From Spyradosoma sp004558035 (GTDB lineage Bacteria; Verrucomicrobiota; Verrucomicrobiia; Opitutales; UBA953), in the NCBI RefSeq assembly GCF_050314555.1, contig NZ_JBNPNH010000005.1, positions 1-64,000 on the forward strand: 64,000 bases of DNA, read 5' to 3'. Positions 8,416-17,646 of the stretch are shown piece by piece. The notes beneath the pieces are model-generated. The model had not been told where the DNA came from. It was given only the letters and a program-made list of their open reading frames with translations, and did no database searches. Position numbers and translations under genes: made by a program. Each line of letters opens with the position of its first letter. Position 1 is the first letter of the stretch.

Positions 8416-11262
8416 ATGTTTTTTGCGGAAAGAAAGATTTTTCTCGGCGGGCTCGCGCTGCTCGCCGTCGCGTCCGGCGCGCTCTGCCGGGCGGAAACGC
8501 CCGCCGCGGATCCGGTCGGCGAGCCCGGGAACGTCGCCGTTCCCGCCGCGAATCCGGGCGAAAACGTCGTGCTCGCCAGTTCCGCGCTGCGCAGCGGCCT
8601 CACGGGGCTCGCGCTCGAATTCACCGACGACGTGCTGGCGGAGGACGAGAGCGCGGTCGGCGGCGGGCTGCGCGACGCGGCGCTGCGCATCCGCGCCTCG
8701 GCGCTGATCGAGCGCGGGCGCTTCGCCGAGGCGGAAAAGGCGCTCGACGCCGTCGGCGAGAGTTCTTCCGTGAAGGCGCTTTACCGCGCGTGGGCGAAGA
8801 TCGGCGAAAGCGAAATCCGCGAAGCCGGCGCCGCGCTCGCGGGCGTCGTCGAAGCGGATCTGACGCCGAGCGACGCCGCCTGGTTCGAGCTCGCGGCGGC
8901 GGTCGTCGCCAAGGACGCGGGAGACGACGCGGCGGCGGAACGGCGTTTCGACGCCGCGCTGAAACGCGCCGTCGGCGCCGAGCAGCGCGCCCAGTTCGAA
9001 TACGTGCGCGCCTGGGCGAACGCGACTTTCGTTCCCGAGCTTTCCGCCGCCGAGCTAGAGGCGCTCCGCGCGCGCGCCGACGCCGCGACGGACCCGCAGG
9101 AGCGCGTGCGCCTCGCCAGACTCTACGCCTTTTCCGTCGCGCTCGACGCGAACCGCGATCCGGAGAAGCGCGGCGCCGCCCGCGCCGTTCTCGCCCGCGC
9201 CGCGGACGAAAAGATCCCGCCGAACACGCGCGCGGAGCTCGATTTTCTCGACGGCGTGCTGCAGGATTCGCCGAAGAGCGAAAGCGCGCGCCGCGCCTTC
9301 ATGCGCGCGCTCTGCCGCCGCCCGGACATCGCGCTGCAGGAGGCGGCGATCGCCGGGCTCTGGCGCAACGTCCGCGAAATCATGAAGGGCGACGGCGTTC
9401 CCGCCGGAGAAAAGAAGGCGGAGTCCGAATTCGCTTCGGGCGAGCGCAAGAACGAGGAGGCCGCGTCCGCCGCCGCCGCGGAGATCGACGCGTTCTTCGA
9501 CGGGAAGGAGATTCCCGGCGTTCCCGAGCGGCTTCGGCCCGATCCCGCCGTCGCCGACCTCGAGCTCTTCGCGCGCATCCGCATCGCCGGGCTCGTCGGC
9601 GGCAGGGAGAACGAGATCGAAAAGTGGGCGAACGAGATTTTGGAAAAGCACCCGAACAGCCGCTTCGTGCCGGACGTACTCCGCGTGCTCGCCGACGAGG
9701 CGATGGCGCGCCGCGAGTACCGCCGCGCCGTGCCTTATCTCGAGCGCCTCAAGGACGCCGCGGGAACGGAGGACGAAAAGGCGGAGATCGGCATCGTGCT
9801 CGCGGACTGCCGCTTTCTCGCGGGCGACTACCGGATCGCCTCGTCCGCCTACGCGAAGGTCGCCGAAAGCGCGGGCTCCGTCGCGCGCCGCTACGCGGGA
9901 ACGGTGTTTTCCCAGCGCGTGCTGTGCGAGCTGAACGCCGGCGATTTCGCGGGCGCGGAAGAGCTCATCGACGCCGCGCGCGGGAACGCGGCGCTCCCGT
10001 TCGACCGCGAGTGGGTCTTCCGCGCGGAATGTTTTCTCATCGCGAAGCTGCGCGGTTCGGGCAAGCTCGCGGCGGCGGAAAAGCGCTGCGCGGAATTCCT
10101 CGCCCAGCTCGGCGTTCCCGAGACCTACCGCCTGCGCGTGCTGTGGTGGCGCGCGCTGCTCGGGCTCGAGCTCGAAGCGCCGAAGACGACCGTCGCCGCC
10201 GCCGACGAGATCGGCAGGATGCTCGACGCGCTCCCGCCGGACGCCCGCCTGCCGCGCGAACGGAACGCGCTGCGGAGCGGCGCCGCGCTGCTCAAGGCGC
10301 GCGGGCTGCTCGCCGACGGAGACTTCGCCGCCGCGCGCGCGCAGCTCGAGCTCCTGCGCGCGGAATTCGCCGAAGGCACCGCCGTTCCCGCGTCCTACCT
10401 CGACGAAGGCCGTGCCTACGCCGAGCGGGGGCAGCTCGCGGACGCGCTCCGCTGTTTCGAAAAGATGATCGAAATCTGCGCCGCGGAACCCAAGTTCGCC
10501 CGCTACGGCATCATCGCGTATTTCGAGGCGGCGCAGCAGGAGGCGGCCTTCGGGCGCTTCCGCGAAGCGATCGCGCGTCTCGAGGAGCTGATCGCGAAAT
10601 ACCCGGATTCGCCGCTCGTCTTCTACGCGCGCAAGCGGCAGGCGGACTGCTTCCGCTCGCTCAACGACTTTGAGTCCGCGCTCGTCGTCTACGAATCGCT
10701 GATCGCGAAATATCCCGACCATCCGGATCTGCGCCGCACGGAAATCGCGCGCGCGGACTGCCTTTTCGCGCTCGCCTCCGCGCCGCAGACCGACGCGGGA
10801 ACGCGCGCGAGCTCGCTGCGCAAGGCGATCGCCGCCTACGAACGCCTCTTCAGCCTGCCCGGCGACGCCTACGAGAACGGCCCCGGAGCCGCGCACGAGC
10901 TCCGCGCCGAGGCCGGCTACAAATGGGGCGAGGCGACGGCGAAATCCGCGGAATCCGAAAATCTTTCGCCCGAAGCGCGGAAACGCGTCCGCGCCGAAGC
11001 CCGAAAAATTCTCTGGCGCGTGAAGAACGAGCTGTTCGACCGCGCGGCGCGCGGGAACGTCGATCCGAGCACGCGCTGGGGCGTCTCGTCCGGCTACTGG
11101 CTGGCGCGCGCGCTCTTCGCCGTCGGCGATCTGTGCGAGGCGGACGGCGACTACGACGAAGCGCGCAAGGCGTACAAGGAAGTCGTCAACTGGGGGGCGC
11201 GCTGGGGCATTCCCGGCGCGGACTACGCCCGCGCCCGCGAGGAAGCCATCCGCGACAAGTGA
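8416..11262 (+). CDS. Exported tetratricopeptide-repeat protein
   Basis: 948 aa. A signal peptide is clear (KIFLGGLALLAVASGALCRAE). The rest is helical, Ala/Glu/Arg-rich and filled with TPR-like repeats, for example around LERLKDAAGTEDEKAEIGIVL, ALRCFEKMIEICA, AIARLEELIAKYPDSPLVF and ALVVYESLIAKYPDHPDL. The last two resemble periplasmic CpoB/YbgF and BamD repeats. It is transcribed divergently from the ExbB/TolQ-like gene, about 100 bp away, and may be a periplasmic scaffold serving that motor. This link is inferred from position. No stop-proximal anchor or enzyme domain is seen. Confidence 0.85.
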   Translation: MFFAERKIFLGGLALLAVASGALCRAETPAADPVGEPGNVAVPAANPGENVVLASSALRSGLTGLALEFTDDVLAEDESAVGGGLRDAALRIRASALIERGRFAEAEKALDAVGESSSVKALYRAWAKIGESEIREAGAALAGVVEADLTPSDAAWFELAAAVVAKDAGDDAAAERRFDAALKRAVGAEQRAQFEYVRAWANATFVPELSAAELEALRARADAATDPQERVRLARLYAFSVALDANRDPEKRGAARAVLARAADEKIPPNTRAELDFLDGVLQDSPKSESARRAFMRALCRRPDIALQEAAIAGLWRNVREIMKGDGVPAGEKKAESEFASGERKNEEAASAAAAEIDAFFDGKEIPGVPERLRPDPAVADLELFARIRIAGLVGGRENEIEKWANEILEKHPNSRFVPDVLRVLADEAMARREYRRAVPYLERLKDAAGTEDEKAEIGIVLADCRFLAGDYRIASSAYAKVAESAGSVARRYAGTVFSQRVLCELNAGDFAGAEELIDAARGNAALPFDREWVFRAECFLIAKLRGSGKLAAAEKRCAEFLAQLGVPETYRLRVLWWRALLGLELEAPKTTVAAADEIGRMLDALPPDARLPRERNALRSGAALLKARGLLADGDFAAARAQLELLRAEFAEGTAVPASYLDEGRAYAERGQLADALRCFEKMIEICAAEPKFARYGIIAYFEAAQQEAAFGRFREAIARLEELIAKYPDSPLVFYARKRQADCFRSLNDFESALVVYESLIAKYPDHPDLRRTEIARADCLFALASAPQTDAGTRASSLRKAIAAYERLFSLPGDAYENGPGAAHELRAEAGYKWGEATAKSAESENLSPEARKRVRAEARKILWRVKNELFDRAARGNVDPSTRWGVSSGYWLARALFAVGDLCEADGDYDEARKAYKEVVNWGARWGIPGADYARAREEAIRDK

Positions 11263-11394
11263 GAGGCGTTCCCGCCGCGCCTTTCCGCGCCCGATTTCCG
11301 GGCGCGCCTCCGGCGTTTCGGAGCGGAGCGGCGCACGCGAAAAAAACATTTAAAAACGCGCGGAAATAATGAATACTGCGGGCAATTTTCAGCC

Positions 11395-12714
11395 ATGACG
11401 AACAAATCAGAAATCAAGGTCACTTTCGGCAATCGCGGCTACGTCGCTCCCGTCATCGTCGGCACGGAGGGCGAACACGCGGTGGACATCCGCAAGCTGC
11501 GCGCGGAAACGGGCTTCATCACCTACGACGAAGGCTACGGAAACACCGGCTCCTGCGAAAGCGCGATTACGTTCATCGACGGCGAAAAAGGCATTCTGCG
11601 CTACCGCGGCTACCCGATCGAGGAGCTCGCGGAACGCTCCAACTTCATCGAAAGCTCCTATCTCGTCATTTACGGCGAGCTGCCGACGCCGCGGGAACTC
11701 GAGGAATTCCGCAACCGCATTCTGCTCAACGCCGGCATTCACGAGGCGCTGCGCACGATGGTCGCCGGCTTCCCGATGACGGCGCACCCGATGGCGGGCC
11801 TTTCCGCCATGCTCAACGCGCTCGGCTGCTACTATCCGGAACTTTCGTCCAACAACCGCAAGCAGGACCTGGAGAACTTCGACCGCACGACGACCGTGCT
11901 CATCTCCAAGGTGCGCGCGCTCGCGGCGATGGGCTACCGCTACCGCAACGGGCTTCCCGTGACGTATCCGAAGCGCGGATACAGCTACTGCGAGAACTTC
12001 CTGCACATGATGTTCTCCTACCCGGGAGAGGATTCGCAGATTCACCCCGACGTCGCCAAGGCGCTCGACACGCTGCTGCTGCTGCACATCGACCACGAGC
12101 AGAACTGCTCCACGTCCACGGTGCGCATGGTCGGCTCCGGCGGCGCCAATCTCTTCGCGTCCGTCTCCGCGGGCGTCTGCGCGCTCTGGGGTCCGATGCA
12201 CGGCGGCGCGAATCAGGCCGTCATCGAAATGCTCACCGAGATCAGCGAATCCGGCGACGACGGCACGAAATTCGTCGAGCGCGCGAAGGCCGGCGAAGTC
12301 CGTCTCATGGGCTTCGGTCACCGCGTCTACAAGAACTACGACCCGCGCGCGAAGATCCTCCACGCGCAGTGCATGAAGATCTTCGACGCGATCGGCGTCG
12401 AGGACCCGCTGCTGAAGATCGCCCACCGGCTCGAGGACATCGCGCTCAACGACGCCTACTTCAAGTCGCGCAATCTTTACCCGAACGTGGACTTCTACAG
12501 CGGCATCATCCTGCGCGCGCTCGGCATTCCCGTGAACATGTTCCCGGTGATCTTCGCCATGGGCCGCATGCCCGGCTGGATTGCGCAGTGGAAGGAGATG
12601 GCGGAACGCCCGGGCGGAAGAATCTACCGTCCGCGCCAGGTTTACGTCGGCGAGCGGGAACGCCGCTTCGTCCCGCTCATGGAGCGCGTCGCCGCGCCCT
12701 CCGCGAACGCGTGA
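11395..12714 (+). CDS. gltA: Citrate synthase
   Basis: 439 aa, full length for the hexameric Gram-negative type. It condenses acetyl-CoA with oxaloacetate at the entry to the TCA cycle. Diagnostic segments include MHGGANQAVIEML and GFGHRVYKNYDPRAK, holding the two active-site histidines, and VDFYSGIILRALG with the catalytic aspartate. The N-terminal beta-rich segment of the Gram-negative type is present (EGEHAVDIRKLRAETGFITYD). It stands alone; a GCGCCCG-type hairpin without a T-tract lies in the 132-bp gap before it. Confidence 0.97.
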   Translation: MTNKSEIKVTFGNRGYVAPVIVGTEGEHAVDIRKLRAETGFITYDEGYGNTGSCESAITFIDGEKGILRYRGYPIEELAERSNFIESSYLVIYGELPTPRELEEFRNRILLNAGIHEALRTMVAGFPMTAHPMAGLSAMLNALGCYYPELSSNNRKQDLENFDRTTTVLISKVRALAAMGYRYRNGLPVTYPKRGYSYCENFLHMMFSYPGEDSQIHPDVAKALDTLLLLHIDHEQNCSTSTVRMVGSGGANLFASVSAGVCALWGPMHGGANQAVIEMLTEISESGDDGTKFVERAKAGEVRLMGFGHRVYKNYDPRAKILHAQCMKIFDAIGVEDPLLKIAHRLEDIALNDAYFKSRNLYPNVDFYSGIILRALGIPVNMFPVIFAMGRMPGWIAQWKEMAERPGGRIYRPRQVYVGERERRFVPLMERVAAPSANA

Positions 12715-12771
12715 GAACGGGAAGGCGGCGTTCCCGCCGCTTCCGGAAAAATCCGACGCGCGCGACGGAAG

Positions 12772-13809
12772 TCAGCGCGCGTTTTCGGGATTCATCATGC
12801 GGATGAGGCGTTCGTTGAACTCTTCCGCGGGGTCGTGTCCCATCTGGCGGAGCGAGTGCACCATGACCGCGACTTCGACGAGGCGCGCCATGTCGCGCCC
12901 CGGGCGCACGGCGAGCTGGATGTGCGGCACCTTGCGGCCGAGAATCTCGAGCTCGCGCGATTCGAGCCCGGTGCGGTCCTCCTCGATGCCTTCGCGCCAG
13001 GGCACGAAGGAGATGATGAGGTCGATCGTCTTTTCGCGGCGCACGGAGCGGATGCCGAACATGCTCGCGACGTTGATGATGCCGATGCCGCGGCATTCCA
13101 TGAACCCGCGCGAGACGTCCTTGCCCGAGCCGAGCAGCGAGCTGTCGCCGACGAGGCGCACGATCACGTAGTCGTCCGCGACGAGCGAATAGCCGCGCTC
13201 GATCAGCGCGAGCGCGCATTCGCTCTTGCCCACGCCGCTTTCGCCGCGCAGCAGCACGCCGACGCCGCGCACGTCGATGAGCGTGCCGTGCATGTTGCCG
13301 CGAAGCGCGAATTTCTGGTCGAGGAGCATCGTCGCCTCCGCCGTGAAGTCCTTGGACTTCAGGCGGGAACGCAGAATCGGCACGCCGTAGGCGTCGGCGA
13401 GCGCGACCATCGACGGCGTCGGGTGCTGCCCGCGCGAGACGACGATTCCGGGAATGCGCTTGCGGAAGATCTCTTCGAGAATGACGCGCTGCGTCTCCGG
13501 CCGCAGGTCGGCGAGGTAGGAGATTTCGCCCGCGCCGAAAAGCTGCAGACGGCTGCTCCCGAAATGCTTGAAGTAGCCGGTGAGCGCGAGCGCGGGGCGG
13601 TTCAGCGATTTTTCGCCGATGACGTTCCCGAGCCCGGTCTCGCCCGCGACGATCTCCATTTCAAGGCGGTCCCGCGCGGATTCGTAGAAATCGCGCACGG
13701 TGACCTTCGACTGCGGATGCGGGCGGCAGAGATCCGCGCCCGGCGGGAGCGGCGCGCGGGCGGGAAAGCCCGTTCCCGCCGCCGAAGCCTCATCGCCGAA
13801 GGACGGCAT
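12772..13809 (-). CDS. hprK: HPr kinase/phosphorylase
   Basis: 345 aa. The N-terminal domain (about 35-150) is followed by the kinase domain with Walker A GESGVGKS (189-196), the preceding conserved MHGT, and the HPrK signature region around GFMECRGIGIINVASMFG. The enzyme phosphorylates and dephosphorylates a serine of HPr-type proteins. The first 34 residues are a Pro/Ala-rich extension with weak support, so an internal start is possible. It starts 6 nt after the stop of the sulfatase gene, so the two are almost certainly co-transcribed. No HPr or PTS gene is in the window. Confidence 0.93.
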   Translation of the reverse strand: MPSFGDEASAAGTGFPARAPLPPGADLCRPHPQSKVTVRDFYESARDRLEMEIVAGETGLGNVIGEKSLNRPALALTGYFKHFGSSRLQLFGAGEISYLADLRPETQRVILEEIFRKRIPGIVVSRGQHPTPSMVALADAYGVPILRSRLKSKDFTAEATMLLDQKFALRGNMHGTLIDVRGVGVLLRGESGVGKSECALALIERGYSLVADDYVIVRLVGDSSLLGSGKDVSRGFMECRGIGIINVASMFGIRSVRREKTIDLIISFVPWREGIEEDRTGLESRELEILGRKVPHIQLAVRPGRDMARLVEVAVMVHSLRQMGHDPAEEFNERLIRMMNPENAR

Positions 13810-13815
13810 CGCGCC

Positions 13816-15636
13816 TCACTCCTTCCCGTGGACGGGAACGCCCTTGGTCAGATATTCCGCGGGCACGGCGTACTGCGCCTGCAGCTTCTTCATTTCGTCC
13901 TTGAGCAGCGCGGTGACGTTTTCCGTGCCCGGCTCGCCGTAAACGTTGCGGATTTCCGTCGGATCGGCGTTGAGATTGTAGAGCTCCCACACATCTTCCT
14001 TGTAGAAGTGGATGAGCTTCCAGTCCTCCGCGCCGTCGTGCGAGCGGAAGTTCACGGCGCAGTGGCGCCGCACGCTGTGTTCCGCCGGGAATTCGTAATA
14101 CTGGTAGTAAAGCGAATTGCGCCAGTCGGGGTGCATCTTGCCGTCGAGAAGCTTCTTGAACGAGACGCCCTGCATCTCCGCCGGCGCCTTGATGCCGCAC
14201 GCGTCGAGGAACGTCGGCGCGAAGTCGATGTTCTGCGTCAGCTGCTCGATTTTGGAGCCCGCCTTGATGCCCGGCCCGCACATCATGAGCGGCATGCGGA
14301 AGGATTCCTCGTAGGCGAAGCGCTTGTCGAACCAGCCGTGCTCGCCGAGGTAGAAGCCCTGGTCGGCGGCGTAGCAGACGATCGTGTTCTTGTCCAGGCC
14401 CGTCTTCTTCAGGTAGTCGAGGATTTCGCCGACGCCGTCGTCCACGCCGCGGATCGTCGCGAGGTAATCCTGCAGGTAGCGCTGATACGCCCAGCTCTGG
14501 AACTCGCGGAGCCTGTCGGCGTTCTTGGAGAGCAGCTCGGGCGCGGCGGCGATGCGCTTTTCGAGCGCGGCCTTGTCGGCGAGCGCGGCGGCGCGTTCCT
14601 TGTCCGTCTTCGCGGCGGCGACGCGCGCGTCCGCGGCGGCGAGCCGGTCTTCGCGGTTCACGTAGTCGTCGTGGTGCTGCTTGAAGTTCGCGAGCTCCTT
14701 CTCCGTCATCAGATTCCGGTCGAAGAACTCCTCGTTCTTCTTCACGTACGCCTGAATGAATTTTTTGTACTGCGCGTCGGACATGTGCGGCGGGAACATC
14801 CAGCGCGGGAGCGAATGCTGGTCGCGCGACGGGAACAGCTTCAGGTCCGCCGCCCAGCGGAACGTCCACAGAATCGACATGTCCTGCTTGAGCGCGGCGT
14901 CGCGCCCGGCGTAGTCGTCGAAGAAGGTCGGCGGTTCCGGGAACTTCACGCCGTCGAAGAGATTGTAGTTCTTTTCCTTGGGAATCCAGTTGCGGTGCGG
15001 CGCCTTGTAGTGGACCATGAAGAAGAACGGCTTGGACTTGTCGCGGCCGTTTTCCATCCATTCGATCGCCTTGTTCGTGACGATTTCGGTCGAATAGCCT
15101 TCGGGAATCTGGTGATACTGCGCGCCCGGGAGGCGGCCCTCGGCGTTCCCGCAGAAGATGTCGGGATTAATGTACTGGCCCTGCCCTTGGAAGACCTGCC
15201 AGTAGTCGAAGCCCGTCGGATCCGCGGGAATGTGCCACTTGCCGACGATCGCCGTGTTGTAGCCGTTCGCGCGGAAGACCTTGGCGACGTTGTTCTGGCG
15301 GTTGTCGAAGGAGCCCCATTCGTTGCTCATGTAGCCGTTGGCGTGCGAGTGCTTGCCGGTGATGATGCACGCGCGGGACGGCCCGGAAATCGAGTTCGCG
15401 CAGTAGTTGCGCATGAACAGCGCGCCGTCGCGGGCGATGCGGTCGATGTTCGGCGTGGGCGCGAGCTTCGAGATCGGATGGCCGTAGGCGGAAATCGCCT
15501 GCACGGCGTGGTCGTCGCTCATGATGTAGACGATGTTCGGACGCGTCGGCGCGGCGGCCTCAGCGGCGCGCGCGGCGGGAACGATGAAAGCGGAGAGCGC
15601 AATCGCGCCCGTCAGAGGGTAAAACGAGGTCTTCAT
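13816..15636 (-). CDS. Exported serine-type sulfatase
   Basis: 606 aa from the ATG at 15636, with a signal peptide ending near AARAAEAA. The sulfatase alkaline-phosphatase fold is clear: metal ligands in NIVYIMSDDH (about 34-43), the formylglycine motif S-G-P-S-R at 84-88, GKWH, and HYKAPHRNW. The modified residue is Ser, the type matured by anSME rather than by oxygen-dependent FGE, and an anSME gene lies at 28199-29446. A charged helical insertion (about 330-380) separates the lobes. Likely a periplasmic or secreted enzyme removing sulfate from polysaccharides; substrate unknown. It is followed by hprK after 6 nt. Confidence 0.93.
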   Translation of the reverse strand: MKTSFYPLTGAIALSAFIVPAARAAEAAAPTRPNIVYIMSDDHAVQAISAYGHPISKLAPTPNIDRIARDGALFMRNYCANSISGPSRACIITGKHSHANGYMSNEWGSFDNRQNNVAKVFRANGYNTAIVGKWHIPADPTGFDYWQVFQGQGQYINPDIFCGNAEGRLPGAQYHQIPEGYSTEIVTNKAIEWMENGRDKSKPFFFMVHYKAPHRNWIPKEKNYNLFDGVKFPEPPTFFDDYAGRDAALKQDMSILWTFRWAADLKLFPSRDQHSLPRWMFPPHMSDAQYKKFIQAYVKKNEEFFDRNLMTEKELANFKQHHDDYVNREDRLAAADARVAAAKTDKERAAALADKAALEKRIAAAPELLSKNADRLREFQSWAYQRYLQDYLATIRGVDDGVGEILDYLKKTGLDKNTIVCYAADQGFYLGEHGWFDKRFAYEESFRMPLMMCGPGIKAGSKIEQLTQNIDFAPTFLDACGIKAPAEMQGVSFKKLLDGKMHPDWRNSLYYQYYEFPAEHSVRRHCAVNFRSHDGAEDWKLIHFYKEDVWELYNLNADPTEIRNVYGEPGTENVTALLKDEMKKLQAQYAVPAEYLTKGVPVHGKE

Positions 15637-15792
15637 GGTGCCGCACACATTACAGGCCTTTTCTCCGCTCCGCGAGCAAAAAGCGCCCCGCGCGGGAACG
15701 CCCGGCGCCCGCGGAACTTTCGGCGCTCCTTGAATTCGCTCGCGGGAACGCCGGGAAAAGCGTATTCTCGCCGCCAAAAATTTTTCAACGGT

Positions 15793-17253
15793 ATGGAATA
15801 CGAAGCAGTCATCGGTCTGGAAATTCACGTGCAGCTCAAGGCAAAGAGCAAGGTCTTCGCGGGAGCGCCCGCCGGATTCGGCGAGCCGCCGAACCGCCTG
15901 ATCGACCCGACCGTGCTCGCGCTCCCGGGCGCGCTGCCCGTGCTGAACCGCGAATCCGTCGAAAAATCGATGAAGTTCGGGCTGATGATCGACGCGAAGA
16001 TGCCGGGCATCTCCCGCTGGTCGCGCAAAAATTATTTTTACCCGGACAGCCCGAAGAACTACCAGATCACGCAGCTCGCGGACGAGGCGATCGTCGGTCC
16101 CGGCGAAGTCGAGATCGAGCTGCCCGGCCCGTCGCGCAACGTGATGGGCGAGCACAAGAAAATCCGCATCAACCACGCGCACCTCGAAGAGGACGTCGGC
16201 AAGCTCACGCACGGCGGCACGACCTCGCTCGTCGACTACAACCGCGCGGGAACGACGCTGCTCGAAATCGTCACCGAGCCCGACATGCACTCCGCGGAGG
16301 AGGCCGTCGCTCTGCTCAACGCGCTGCGCATGATCCTGAACGCCGCCGGGCTTTCCGACTGCGACATGGAAAAAGGCCAGCTGCGCTGCGACGCGAACGT
16401 GTCCGTGCGCCCCGCGGGAACGTCCGAGCTGCGCACGCGCACGGAAATGAAGAACGTGAACTCGCTCACGGGCGTGCGCAACTGCATCAATTTCGAAATC
16501 CGCCGCCAGATCCGCGCCTACGAAAACGGCGAAACCGTCGTCCAGGAAACACGCGGCTGGAACGCCGAAACCGGGCACACCTATTCGATGCGCTCCAAGG
16601 AAAACGCGCACGACTACCGCTACTTCCCCGATCCGGACCTCATGCCCGTGAAGCTCGACGCGGAATGGCTCGCGCGCCTCAAGGCGGACCTGCCCGAAAA
16701 ACCCTTCGACCGCCAGCGCCGCTACATGGCGGACTTCGCGCTGCCCTACACCGTCACTTCCGTGCTCGTGCCCGACCGCGCGCTGTGCGAATTTTTCGAA
16801 AAATCCGTCGCCGCGTTCCCGAAGGCGCCGCAGCACACCGCGAACCTCATCGTGAACGAAATCCTGCGCGAAATCGCCGCCGCGGGAACGGACGCGACCA
16901 TCGCCGACAGCCGGATTTCCCCCGAGGCGCTCGCCGGGCTCGTCGAAGCCGTCGAGGCGGGAACGATCTCCAAACAGCAGGCGAAGGACGTGTTCGCCGA
17001 AATGTGGGCGAGCGGAAAATCCGCCGCGGAAATCATCAAGGAAAAAGGCCTCGCGCAGAGCTCCGACTCCGGCGAGCTCGAAGCGATGATCTCCGGCGTG
17101 CTCGCCGACCCGAAGAACGCCGACGCCGTCGCCTCCTTCAAAAACGGGAACGACCGCGTCATCAACGTGCTCAAAGGCCAGGTGATGAAGGCGTCGCGCG
17201 GCAAGGCGAATCCCGCGAAGGTGGACGAAATCATGCGCCGCCTCCTCGCGTGA
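15793..17253 (+). CDS. gatB: Asp-tRNA(Asn)/Glu-tRNA(Gln) amidotransferase subunit B
   Basis: 486 aa from the ATG at 15793 (MEYEAVIGLEIHVQL), which matches the conserved family start; the frame extends far upstream without support. It contains IGLEIHVQL, the DYNRAGTTLLEIVTEPD segment, ENAHDYRYFPDPDL, and the C-terminal YqeY-like helical domain ending VDEIMRRLL. With GatA and GatC it converts mischarged Glu-tRNA(Gln) or Asp-tRNA(Asn). Neither partner gene is adjacent. It is divergent from the sulfatase across a 156-bp gap. Confidence 0.97.
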   Translation: MEYEAVIGLEIHVQLKAKSKVFAGAPAGFGEPPNRLIDPTVLALPGALPVLNRESVEKSMKFGLMIDAKMPGISRWSRKNYFYPDSPKNYQITQLADEAIVGPGEVEIELPGPSRNVMGEHKKIRINHAHLEEDVGKLTHGGTTSLVDYNRAGTTLLEIVTEPDMHSAEEAVALLNALRMILNAAGLSDCDMEKGQLRCDANVSVRPAGTSELRTRTEMKNVNSLTGVRNCINFEIRRQIRAYENGETVVQETRGWNAETGHTYSMRSKENAHDYRYFPDPDLMPVKLDAEWLARLKADLPEKPFDRQRRYMADFALPYTVTSVLVPDRALCEFFEKSVAAFPKAPQHTANLIVNEILREIAAAGTDATIADSRISPEALAGLVEAVEAGTISKQQAKDVFAEMWASGKSAAEIIKEKGLAQSSDSGELEAMISGVLADPKNADAVASFKNGNDRVINVLKGQVMKASRGKANPAKVDEIMRRLLA

Positions 17254-17299
17254 GCGGAGGGCCTCCCGGGCGCCTCCGGCGGGAACGCCCCCTGTCCCT

Positions 17300-17608
17300 C
17301 GGTTTCCAATACCGGGGGGTAAACGCCGCGCAGCCCTTTATTCATCGCATTTAAGCAAACAAATAAATATAAGTTTAATTTCAACGCGAAGAACGCGAAG
17401 ATTTCGACCGCGAAGTCAGCGGAAGTCAAAGAAGGTTCTTTAACCACGAATCGACACGAATTTTCACGAATTTCGGACGACGTTCCCGTGAAAACCGCGT
17501 CATTTCTCTAAAAATCTTTGCGCCTTGGCGCCTTTGCGGGAAGAATTTCCGTGCTTTTCCGTGTTTTCCGTGGTCGAAAATTCGGACTTGCCACGGTATT
17601 GGAAACCG
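17300..17608. repeat. MITE-like segment with 15-bp inverted ends in the gatB downstream gap
   Basis: The 393-bp gap 17254-17646 has no gene. CGGTTTCCAATACCG at 17300-17314 is the exact reverse complement of CGGTATTGGAAACCG at 17594-17608. Between them lies degenerate short-unit repeat DNA: GCGAAGAACGCGAAG, ACACGAATTTTCACGAATTT, TTTGCGCCTTGGCGCCTTTGCGGG, and TTTTCCGTGTTTTCCGTGG. No target duplication is obvious. It could be a non-autonomous mobile element or a remnant of dispersed intergenic repeats. Confidence 0.45.
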
Positions 17609-17646
17609 GGGATAATGCGCCCAACATTAATCCCTAAAAAGAGCTT

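Noticed and set aside
8401..11400. Octamer as a Chi-like, strand-oriented signal
   Set aside because: Copies in this interval are almost equally split between strands (6 and 7), against a simple polar Chi- or KOPS-type signal, at least locally.
12835..15792. Upstream extension of the gatB frame
   Set aside because: It runs antisense to hprK and the sulfatase, and GatB starts at the conserved MEYEAVIGLEIHVQL.
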